From an uncultured Clostridia bacterium (GTDB lineage Bacteria; Bacillota; Clostridia; TANB77; CAG-508): a stretch of DNA of 60,976 nucleotides. A model generated the notes under the pieces. The model was given only the letters and a program-made list of their open reading frames with translations, did not search any database and was not told where the DNA came from. The translations under genes and the position numbers were made by a program. Positions 53,735 to 60,976 of this stretch are shown here, piece by piece. The DNA lies in the NCBI GenBank assembly GCA_944386755.1, contig CALXCF010000009.1, positions 1 to 60,976 on the forward strand. The letters run 5' to 3'. How positions within the stretch are numbered: position 1 is the stretch's first letter; each line of letters starts with the position of its first letter.

Positions 53735-56470
53735 CTAAAAATTATTTTTTTTATCAATTTTTTGTCTTAATATTGCTAAATCTCGACTATTTTCTCTTTT
53801 ATCAAAATTATCAAAAATTTTAGTTTGGCTATCTGAACTCCAATATATTTTTAATTTATTTTTTGCCCTTGTTATTGCCGTATAAAAAATATTTTTTGTA
53901 ATTTTATCTTCTATATTAGATGTAATTACTATCTTTACACTATCATATTCCAATCCCTGTGCTTTATGTATAGAAATTGCATAAGAAAGATTAAATGGAA
54001 TAATATGATCGTACTCATTTTCATCATCTTCTTTATCAATATATGCATTTACTTTAAAACGAATATTTACTTTTCCTAGCATATCCCCTTCCAAAATTTC
54101 AACATCAAATGGTCTAAAATATGAATTTATGGAATTCTCTTCTACTTCAATTGTAAACCACATACAATTATTATCTTTATCTTCTTCTATTTTTTTAATA
54201 ACGCCTTTTAAGTTATTATAAAGAAAATTGTTAAATCTTGGACAATCATTAAATAAAATGGGATCGTTGACTTTAAATGTATCTATTCCAAAATTATATT
54301 CCTTATTTGGATTTGCTTGTTGCATTACTCTATTTATATTATTAATTCCATACATTCCATCATAATTTAAACATAAAATAATTTCATCATTTGAAGTTTT
54401 ATTAAATATTTCTTTAGATAAAGGTTGTGTATATTCTTGATTACTTAAAATATTTATAGCCTTTTTGTTATTGAATCTTACACTTTCCCATAATTCCATT
54501 AAATCCACATCAGAAGTTCTATGAGTATCTTTCAAATTATAAACAATATCATCTTTAAAATATCTATTACAAAATAGAAACCAATTACCGTACTTTATTG
54601 ACTCAATTTGATAGATATCCCCAACAAGTATTATGGCCTTATATTTTTGTTTTCTTAATATTTTAATCATATCTATATTACTTACCATACTGCATTCATC
54701 TATAAATAAAATATCACATTCAACCACACTATTTCTTATAAAATTAGATATTGTTAAAAAAGTAGATTTTTCTATATTACCTACTCTCGATTTCATATTA
54801 GTTACTGCTGTATTTGTATTTGCAATAAAATATTTATTGTAATTTCTAAATGCTTTAGAAATTATTTCAATCATTTTCGTTTTACCAGTACCAGCAGGTC
54901 CATAAATAAATGCAACCGGACTTGTTTTAAATATTTTATCTAAAATTTCTTTCTTATCTTTAGAAATTTCATCATCAAATTCTATTCCCATATATATATC
55001 CATAACACTCCTTAAATCACCACTATCATTTTCTGAATAACTATTTAATAGTGAAATAATCTCCATTGTATCTTTTTCGTATGATTCAATATAAACTAAT
55101 CCCTTTTCAGATTTTAATAAATTAGTACCCCTCGGTTTTATACTTAAAAATCTATAGTTAAACTTTTTTATTAATTCAGGAATATTTTCAAAATGCTCTA
55201 ATTCTTGAATCGGAGTATATAACTTGTTCTCATTTTCAGTATTATTTTTAATAAAAGCATATAATAGCTCTTCATCTTTATTATTCATATCAATAGCTTT
55301 AATTAAATGCTTCCAAGACACATTATGTTTATATAATGACATAGCATACGGCATATCATCGAACATTCCACTTTGTGGCAATATATATAAATTCTGGAAT
55401 ACAAAATTAGTATTATCCGACTGTTGGTCTCTTATTACAACATTTTCCATTTTAGTAGTCAAATATCGTAAAATATTATGCCCTTTTTTATTTTTTATAA
55501 TAATGTCTCTAATTTTATCAAACATTTCTGTAATATAGTGATTTTCAGCACCCTCTTGAATTTTTAAAATTACTTTCTTATAATCATATTCTTCCATGCA
55601 TAATATGTTTGTGATTGTATCTTGATTGTCAGTTAAATATTGCATTAAATTTCTATATTCCCTGTACTGCTCATCAAATCTTTTATTTGCTCCAAAGAAT
55701 AAAAATATATTTTTTAGTTCACACACCCTAATTGCTACTCTATAGTCGTTAATTATTTTTACTTTTGATTTTCCAATATTCAAATTAACATCCTTATCTA
55801 CAACTGAAATATTAATTGCATAATTATCTGGTATATATTTCTTTGAATAAAAAGTAATACGTTCAAATTTGTTCTTATAGTCGGTTGCTTTAGATAATGT
55901 TATTTCATAATATATATCTCCATCAGAATAAATCGTGTTAATCTTTTGGACATAAAATTTTCCTTTCATAAATTTTGATTGAGTATCTTTTGCATTTTCA
56001 ACTACTTTACAAATAATATCATAATTCTCTTGCATAGATTTATCATCATAAATAGGAAATTTTTCTATGTTCCTAATTATTTCTATATTATAATCATCAT
56101 ATAATAATTTTTTTGTTAAACAAATATATCTAAAATAATATGACACTAGCTTTTCTGCGCCGTCTTCACTTGGTGTATAGTGTGATGAAGTTCCTCTTAA
56201 AAAGTCATAAAATTCTAATATAAACTTATACTTTGCCTTTCCTTTTATAAAGTCTAACGAAGGTGAAATATTATTATATTGAGTATCTAATTCTTTGTTA
56301 TTTTCCCTATTATTTATTAATATAGCAACATCTTCTATTAAATTTCTTAATTGAGACAAAATATTTTCAGATAAAAAGCCTTTATCCTTTACAACCTCAT
56401 AATATCCTATATTTTTTTCTATTACATTAGATATATATTTTATCTCTTTTTCAGCACTTATCCTTTTCAT
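53735..56470 (-). CDS. RecD-like SF1 helicase with a long N-terminal region
   Basis: 911 aa. The C-terminal ~400 residues form an SF1B motor: Walker A YGPAGTGKT (about 523-531), Walker B FIDECSM (about 589-595), motif III VGDIYQIESI, motif V SIHKAQGLEYDSVKIVI and motif VI FYTAITRAKNKLKIYW. The N-terminal ~490 residues match nothing I know and may hold a sensor or nuclease partner domain. The gene lies next to an AbiL/RloAB pair and a MazG-helicase pair, so a defence role is likely by context. Low-GC composition, single gene with a normal start. Whether it acts alone or with the RloAB pair is unknown. Confidence 0.82.
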   Translation of the reverse strand: MKRISAEKEIKYISNVIEKNIGYYEVVKDKGFLSENILSQLRNLIEDVAILINNRENNKELDTQYNNISPSLDFIKGKAKYKFILEFYDFLRGTSSHYTPSEDGAEKLVSYYFRYICLTKKLLYDDYNIEIIRNIEKFPIYDDKSMQENYDIICKVVENAKDTQSKFMKGKFYVQKINTIYSDGDIYYEITLSKATDYKNKFERITFYSKKYIPDNYAINISVVDKDVNLNIGKSKVKIINDYRVAIRVCELKNIFLFFGANKRFDEQYREYRNLMQYLTDNQDTITNILCMEEYDYKKVILKIQEGAENHYITEMFDKIRDIIIKNKKGHNILRYLTTKMENVVIRDQQSDNTNFVFQNLYILPQSGMFDDMPYAMSLYKHNVSWKHLIKAIDMNNKDEELLYAFIKNNTENENKLYTPIQELEHFENIPELIKKFNYRFLSIKPRGTNLLKSEKGLVYIESYEKDTMEIISLLNSYSENDSGDLRSVMDIYMGIEFDDEISKDKKEILDKIFKTSPVAFIYGPAGTGKTKMIEIISKAFRNYNKYFIANTNTAVTNMKSRVGNIEKSTFLTISNFIRNSVVECDILFIDECSMVSNIDMIKILRKQKYKAIILVGDIYQIESIKYGNWFLFCNRYFKDDIVYNLKDTHRTSDVDLMELWESVRFNNKKAINILSNQEYTQPLSKEIFNKTSNDEIILCLNYDGMYGINNINRVMQQANPNKEYNFGIDTFKVNDPILFNDCPRFNNFLYNNLKGVIKKIEEDKDNNCMWFTIEVEENSINSYFRPFDVEILEGDMLGKVNIRFKVNAYIDKEDDENEYDHIIPFNLSYAISIHKAQGLEYDSVKIVITSNIEDKITKNIFYTAITRAKNKLKIYWSSDSQTKIFDNFDKRENSRDLAILRQKIDKKNNF

Positions 56471-56499
56471 AATTTATTTCTCTCTTTTCTTCCATTATA

Positions 56500-56550
56500 A
56501 AAAGCAAAATAATCCTGCAATTTAAAAAATCACTTTCATACTTTGCTTTT
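56500..56550 (-). terminator. Probable terminator of the RloAB pair
   Basis: On the minus strand AAAAGCAAA pairs with TTTGCTTTT across a 33-nt loop and is followed by TATAAT, nine bases after the RloB stop codon. The large loop makes this a weaker case. Confidence 0.45.
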
Positions 56551-56558
56551 CGTCTGTA

Positions 56559-57185
56559 TCAATTATTTCTTTTTATTAATTCTTCTACAACTTTATATGC
56601 TGCTGTATAAGGATTGCAATTTTCGTTATCTAAAGCTTGTCCTAAATCCAAATGATGCTTTTCAACCTTTTTAGCATTTTTTATAGCAATATCTGTTTTA
56701 TCTCTTAAAATAGGATATGTATTCATACTTTTTATATAGCCTTTTATTTTATCTTTTATATCATTTTGAACTTCTTCACTTGAATTATATGTCTTTGTTG
56801 TATATCCGAAATGTAGTCTATACCAATATTCAAATGTTGGAGTTGAAGTTATAAATTCAACTCCATTATCTATAGCTAACTTCTTAGCTTTATCAATCTG
56901 ACTTTGTTTATCTTGATTTACATCTGTATCTAAAACTACATAATACTTATCATCATCTTCTCTTCCAATTTCATTATCTATAAATTTTATTAAATCCTTA
57001 ACAATTCCAACTGGATCTGTGCTATTTCCTGTAGAAAATTTTATAATACATTCTCTACTATTGAAGTTCTTAAAGTAAATTTCTTCTGTTTTATTATTTC
57101 CTTCACAACCTATTACAATAATAGGTCTTCTCTTTCTATTTTGTCGATTTCTTCCTCTTTGTTTAAAACTTTCTAATCTTCCCAT
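56559..57185 (-). CDS. rloB: RloB-family protein (AbiLii-like)
   Basis: 208 aa. After a basic N-terminus (KQRGRNRQNRKRRP) comes IIVIGCEGNNKTEEIYFKNF, the family's CEGxxTE motif, then YVVLDTDVNQ and TPTFEYWYRLHF. This is the Toprim-like RloB fold, thought to be the nuclease part of RloAB/AbiL systems. Its start overlaps the end of the ATPase gene by 13 bases, so the two are made together. AbiL pairs stop phage growth by abortive infection in Lactococcus; activity here is inferred. Confidence 0.88.
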   Translation of the reverse strand: MGRLESFKQRGRNRQNRKRRPIIVIGCEGNNKTEEIYFKNFNSRECIIKFSTGNSTDPVGIVKDLIKFIDNEIGREDDDKYYVVLDTDVNQDKQSQIDKAKKLAIDNGVEFITSTPTFEYWYRLHFGYTTKTYNSSEEVQNDIKDKIKGYIKSMNTYPILRDKTDIAIKNAKKVEKHHLDLGQALDNENCNPYTAAYKVVEELIKRNN

Positions 57186-58462
57186 AAGCTATCACCTGTA
57201 GCCACAAAAGGAATCGCTCCATATCTACCATTTAAATATCCTTTTTGGATATTCTCATTTTTTCTAACTGAAAAGTCATCAAGAGGATATAAGTCAGTAG
57301 CCCCTTTCTTTGGATCTTTTTCTGCAAACCATATCTGGTCTCTTCTAAATATATCTAAAGATAATAAGTTTGTATCATGAGTATTGAATATTAGCTGTGC
57401 ATTACCTTTATTTATCTTTGGATTATGGAAAAATTTAATAATCATTTCTACTAAACTAGGATGCAAACTTCTTTCTATTTCATCTATTACTAATATTTTT
57501 CCATTTTCAAAAACATCTTTTAGTATTGGAGCAAATGAAAATAGAATTTGTGTTCCTGAAGATTCATTGTTTAAATTTAATTCATAGTTTTCCATATTTC
57601 CTTCATCATTAGTAACTTCGTGTGTCATTCTTATTTTTACATCTCTTTGTTTTTGTGGTAGCATTGGTGAAGGAATATTAAAGTTCTTTAATACCATTAG
57701 CATATTACTATCTACATCACGTTCTTCGATTTCTACACTAAAGTCTTTTATTACAATATCTGCTTCATTTAATAACTTTAATGTAAATTTTTTTAATTCT
57801 TCTCCTTCATCTTTGCTATATGATTCTACTACAAAATCATTTAATAGCATTCCTCCAGAATATGTGTCTATATTTTTTGCAAACCACAAATATGGTTCTT
57901 TTGTTTTATCATAATTCCATGTTGTTGCTGTAGCTAAAAACAATTTGTTATCTATATTTTGTGTTTTTATAGCATTTAATTTTCCTTCATCTGCCTGTAG
58001 GAATTTATATTCATTTACATTAGTTCTTTCAAATATTCTTGTTGGTTTTGCTGTAAAGTACTGATATAAATATTCTTCATATACTTTTTCTTTATCTGCT
58101 ATAAATCCATATATATATTTCATTCTATTTGCATAAAAAACAAATTCAAATTCACATGGTTCTACTTTAGTTTTTTCATCAAAGGCAAATGGTTCCATTT
58201 CCATTAATTTCTCTCCCACTTGTCTATTATTTGATTTTCTTACCATTAATATCGCAGCTGTAAATGCTTTTATTAAATTTGTTTTTCCTGATGCATTAGC
58301 TCCATATATTGCTGTACTTTTTAAAATTCTTTCATTTATATTTGGTATACTTATTATATTTTCTTCATTTTCTGTTCCTGTTGCTGCTTCCATACTAAAG
58401 GTTACTTTATCTTTAAATGACATGAAATTTTTTACACTAAATTCAACTAGCATTTCGCTCAC
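57173..58462 (-). CDS. rloA: RloA/AbiLi-type AAA ATPase
   Basis: 429 aa. An SMC/ABC-like ATPase: MLVEFSVKNFMSFKDKVTFS at the start, Walker A GANASGKT (54-61), ABC-like signature ESSGTQILFSF (about 304-314), Walker B ILVIDEIERSLHP and the H-loop LIFNTHDTNLL. This is the typical partner of RloB in RloAB/AbiL defence. The ribosome binding site is AGAGGTGAG just before ATG. First gene of the pair. The ATPase probably senses infection and frees the RloB effector; that mechanism is inferred from other OLD/RloAB systems. Confidence 0.88.
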   Translation of the reverse strand: MSEMLVEFSVKNFMSFKDKVTFSMEAATGTENEENIISIPNINERILKSTAIYGANASGKTNLIKAFTAAILMVRKSNNRQVGEKLMEMEPFAFDEKTKVEPCEFEFVFYANRMKYIYGFIADKEKVYEEYLYQYFTAKPTRIFERTNVNEYKFLQADEGKLNAIKTQNIDNKLFLATATTWNYDKTKEPYLWFAKNIDTYSGGMLLNDFVVESYSKDEGEELKKFTLKLLNEADIVIKDFSVEIEERDVDSNMLMVLKNFNIPSPMLPQKQRDVKIRMTHEVTNDEGNMENYELNLNNESSGTQILFSFAPILKDVFENGKILVIDEIERSLHPSLVEMIIKFFHNPKINKGNAQLIFNTHDTNLLSLDIFRRDQIWFAEKDPKKGATDLYPLDDFSVRKNENIQKGYLNGRYGAIPFVATGDSLWED

Positions 58463-58639
58463 CTCTCTTATATATTATATGCCATTTTTATAAAAAAGTA
58501 AACTGGTTTCAATAATATTTTTTGTATTTTTGTATTTTTTATTCATTTTTATATTAAATATTATTCATTTGTATTAGAATTTTTGAGCATCTATTTCTTA
58601 CAAAATATCAATTATAAAACTATTTTAATTTTAAGTTAT

Positions 58640-58689
58640 AAAAAATGTCGCTTATAAGCGATATTTTTGCATATAAAGCGACATTTTTT
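58640..58689 (-). terminator. Terminator after the GIY-YIG helicase gene
   Basis: A perfect 14-bp inverted repeat (AAAAAATGTCGCTT with AAGCGACATTTTTT). Inside it a second TCGCTTATAAGCGA can form instead, so two exclusive hairpins are possible. Confidence 0.75.
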
Positions 58690-58706
58690 CACTAAAGAAA
58701 TATTCC

Positions 58707-60464
58707 CTACCCTTTATTATTATTAGAATTATAAGTTTCTATATGTTCCTTCAAGTACTCTTGCATACTTTTATCACACGCATAAATATAGCACCCTTTA
58801 ATTCCTCTTTCTAATAATATCTTATATGTATTAATTATATATTTTTGTACATCCTTTTCATCTGTTCCTCTCTTAACATTCGAGTCTTTTAATTTGTCTA
58901 TATGAACTTCAATTTTATTTGTTTCTTTATTATAGCTTAAATCTGGTCCAATAATTACTCCAACATAATTTAAGTCATAACCTTGTACTGTATGAACACA
59001 TCCAATTTCATTTATTGCATTGCTTGATAAAATCCAACCGTTATTTGTATGATTCCATATATATTTTTTTCCTTCAAAGTCAAAATCATATAAATCTTTT
59101 TCTTTTATCTCTTTATTTGATTTATTTTTTGATTTCCATTCCCAGTCATATCCTGCTACATTTCTGCATAACCCTATTTTTTTATCTAGTTGTTTTATTT
59201 TTTCAATCATTTCATTAGGGTTATCAAATACTTTTATTTCAAAATCTTTAGATGATTCTATTTTATTTTTCAAAGAACATTTAAATAATTTATCTATATT
59301 GTCTAAAAATAGCTCCCCTGATTTACATCTTAATTGTGTTGTTAATGAATAACATTTATCACTATTTTTCTGTATCAACTCATCCATTTTACCTTTCGAA
59401 ATATCTGAACCTTTAATAGTTTGATTTCCATCATAAAATAATACTTTATATTTTGATTTTATGTTTATCCAATCTAGTTGTGTAGATGTATTTTCATCTA
59501 TTCCAAGCTCTTCACATTTTTTCTTAAAATAGCCCATATTTGCAATATTTTTATATTTTGCTAACCTATGAGCTTCATCACATATAATTACATCATAATC
59601 ATCTTTAGTAACATCACCTGGAGCAATTATAATATTTTTTAAATTTTTTCTATCTATTGAAGTAAATACAGTTTTTAATGTTTTTCTTAATGAAGTCATT
59701 GGAACAACAAATCCTATTTTAATTTTTCCATTACATAATATATATTTTCTTAACCTATGAATAGTTTTATCATATTCTGATAAAATTTCAATTTCTTCTC
59801 CTTCTTTGAATGTATCGATATTGCTAAAATCTGCATTTACTATGGTATATATTAAATTTATTGCTAAAATTGTTTTACCCGTTCCTGCTAATCCGGTAAT
59901 AATTGAAGTTGTATTCGCACTTTTCTCCTCTAAACAATCTAATATATTATTAATGATTTTACACATTATATCTTCTTGCTCATTAGTTAATGAAGTAAAT
60001 GGAGAATATTTATATATATCAGAATTAATAATACTATTATAAGAATTATTTGCTAACTTTTTCTTCTGAAGTTTTTTCCATATATCTACTAATTTATTTA
60101 AATACATTTCTCTTTGATAATAATTATGTTTAGAAGATTGACCATTATTCTTGTTTAATATACCTTTACTTGAATCAAATCTAGTATCGGCATAGAACAT
60201 ACGAATTAAATTTTGCTCTATATCTAATATTGCAGATTTATTAAATTTTGCATCAAATATTATGTTGATTACTTTCAAAAATTCTCTATCTGGATTGTTC
60301 AAATGTTGTTTCATTCTACTTTTTATATTAGATGTTTCACCAATATAAATTTTATTTTTATTATTTATTAAATAAACTACTGGCCAATTAATATATTTTG
60401 GACTAATATTATTTAACGCTTCTTCAGTAAATTCATATTCTTTAACTTCAAAATTTGAATTCAT
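58707..60464 (-). CDS. GIY-YIG nuclease fused to a DUF2075-type helicase
   Basis: 585 aa. Residues 29-95 form a GIY-YIG domain: VVYLINNKNKIYIGETSNIKSRM, with a likely catalytic Glu83 in ILDIEQNLIRMF. From about 160 a DUF2075/Schlafen-like P-loop helicase follows: Walker A GLAGTGKT (191-198), Walker B VIICDEAHR, motif III LFYDGNQTIKG, QLRCKSGE and VHTVQGYDLNYVGVIIG. The nuclease-helicase fusion probably cuts and unwinds foreign nucleic acid. It follows a MazG-like gene by 22 bases on the same strand, so the two likely work as a pair. Context: the defence island next to RloAB. Confidence 0.88.
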   Translation of the reverse strand: MNSNFEVKEYEFTEEALNNISPKYINWPVVYLINNKNKIYIGETSNIKSRMKQHLNNPDREFLKVINIIFDAKFNKSAILDIEQNLIRMFYADTRFDSSKGILNKNNGQSSKHNYYQREMYLNKLVDIWKKLQKKKLANNSYNSIINSDIYKYSPFTSLTNEQEDIMCKIINNILDCLEEKSANTTSIITGLAGTGKTILAINLIYTIVNADFSNIDTFKEGEEIEILSEYDKTIHRLRKYILCNGKIKIGFVVPMTSLRKTLKTVFTSIDRKNLKNIIIAPGDVTKDDYDVIICDEAHRLAKYKNIANMGYFKKKCEELGIDENTSTQLDWINIKSKYKVLFYDGNQTIKGSDISKGKMDELIQKNSDKCYSLTTQLRCKSGELFLDNIDKLFKCSLKNKIESSKDFEIKVFDNPNEMIEKIKQLDKKIGLCRNVAGYDWEWKSKNKSNKEIKEKDLYDFDFEGKKYIWNHTNNGWILSSNAINEIGCVHTVQGYDLNYVGVIIGPDLSYNKETNKIEVHIDKLKDSNVKRGTDEKDVQKYIINTYKILLERGIKGCYIYACDKSMQEYLKEHIETYNSNNNKG

Positions 60465-60486
60465 TATTATTACTCCTTAAACATTT

Positions 60487-60804
60487 TTATAATTTATTAT
60501 ATTTTGTACTTACTCCCTTTGCCTTTTCAACTGGATATTTTTTCTTTGTTTTTTCTAACTTTTTTAATATTATTTCTTTAGGATTTACATCTAACTTCAT
60601 AGCCATTTGAATACAATATGTAAATACATCTGCTAATTCTTCACAAACATCTTCTTTATTATAATTCTCACTATCCCATTGGAAGCATTCTAGTAATTCT
60701 CCTGCTTCAATTGAAATTGATTTTGCTAAATTCTCTGCCGAATGAAATTTATCCCAATCTCTTTCTTCATTAAATTGTTTTATTTCTTTCATTAATTCTT
60801 CCAT
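60487..60804 (-). CDS. MazG-like nucleotide pyrophosphohydrolase
   Basis: 105 aa, the length of single-domain MazG/iMazG enzymes. The metal motif E-x-x-E ... E-x-x-D is complete: Glu33, Glu36 (SIEAGELLECF), Glu56 and Asp59 (EELADVFTY). FHSAENLAKS and the KYPVEKAKGVSTKYN end are family features. It cleaves (d)NTPs to monophosphates. Placed directly before the GIY-YIG helicase gene, it could deplete nucleotides during phage attack or clean modified nucleotides; both are inferences. The ribosome binding site is AAAGGGAG. Confidence 0.9.
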   Translation of the reverse strand: MEELMKEIKQFNEERDWDKFHSAENLAKSISIEAGELLECFQWDSENYNKEDVCEELADVFTYCIQMAMKLDVNPKEIILKKLEKTKKKYPVEKAKGVSTKYNKL

Positions 60805-60840
60805 GATACTTACTCCCTTTAATTCTATTTATTTGACAGC

Positions 60841-60869
60841 ATTTTATCATAAATGACTTTTTTTTACAA
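60841..60869 (-). promoter_or_regulatory. Promoter of the MazG-helicase operon
   Basis: Minus strand TTGTAA (60864-60869), 17-base spacer, TAAAAT (60841-60846), 37 bases before the ATG. Confidence 0.55.
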
Positions 60870-60915
60870 TAAGAACAATTTATCTTAATATTTTTTGAAG
60901 TTAGTGTAAAATTAA

Positions 60916-60942
60916 TGTAGGCAAAATATAAAAATGCCTACA
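60916..60942. terminator. Hairpin terminator at the right edge
   Basis: TGTAGGCA pairs with TGCCTACA across an 11-nt loop, with AT-rich tails on both sides. It probably ends a minus-strand gene beyond the window. Confidence 0.6.
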
Positions 60943-60976
60943 TAATTTTTATCTAAAAAATATTGAAAAAACATAG

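Noticed and set aside
53735..56470. A Hachiman- or Zorya-type helicase
   Set aside because: The motifs are those of SF1 RecD-like enzymes, not the SF2 motors of these systems, and the partner genes are absent.

Overview
The window is very AT-rich and reads as a chromosomal segment of a low-GC Bacillota, most likely a Clostridia-type bacterium. The evidence is a Firmicutes-type rpoB and rpoC, the rplI-dnaB pair, a response regulator with a Spo0A-like DNA-binding domain, clostridial-style prepilin and sorting motifs, strong AAGGAGG-type ribosome binding sites and TTGACA/TATAAT promoters. I cannot name the species. No tRNA or rRNA gene, CRISPR array or cas operon was seen.

Layout. 1-9.5 kb (minus): the 5' end of a group II intron at the edge, then a two-gene operon for very large wall- or membrane-anchored Cna/SdrD-B-type surface proteins. 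9.7-17.5 kb (minus): rpoB-rpoC with its own promoter, away from rplJL, and with a repeat-rich 256-bp gap between the two genes. 17.6-25.2 kb (minus): a small ORF with its own promoter, then a seven-gene cassette. The cassette holds an HD hydrolase, a P-loop NTPase joined to what look like two Csx3/CARF-like halves, a 2H-DHH phosphoesterase fusion, a protein with a RyR-like motif and three unrecognised proteins. 25.3-28.9 kb (minus): a decayed LysR gene, an intact LysR gene, dnaB and rplI. 29-35.5 kb: a DUF4143 ATPase behind four operator-like repeats, an SDR, a small XRE regulator, a prepilin remnant, an Rpn-type PD-(D/E)XK gene, a membrane protein, a ~590-nt structured RNA and a guanylate-kinase-like gene with an attenuator-like leader. 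35.7-42.2 kb (plus): a stand-alone TnpB element, dgt, a phosphoesterase, a UDPGP uridylyltransferase and a radical SAM gene. 42.2-46.8 kb: tspO, ucpA, and a signalling group (GHKL kinase, 16-residue peptide, Spo0A-like regulator, XRE regulator). 47-52.9 kb: a frameshifted Rpn gene, then comM-dprA-yraN, in which comM is frameshifted and dprA lacks a normal start codon. 53-60.9 kb (minus): a defence island with a RecD-like helicase, an AbiL/RloAB pair, and a MazG plus GIY-YIG/DUF2075 helicase pair.

The most interesting region is 18.0-25.2 kb. Four of its products belong to families that act on short or cyclic oligonucleotides or RNA ends (Csx3, 2H, DHH, HD), yet no CRISPR system, cyclase or RNA ligase lies nearby. 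Three of its products end in, or carry near the end, a similar basic amphipathic helix, which suggests a common location or partner. I read it as a candidate undescribed RNA-repair or nucleotide-signal processing system. That is an inference from motifs read by eye and needs profile and structure searches.
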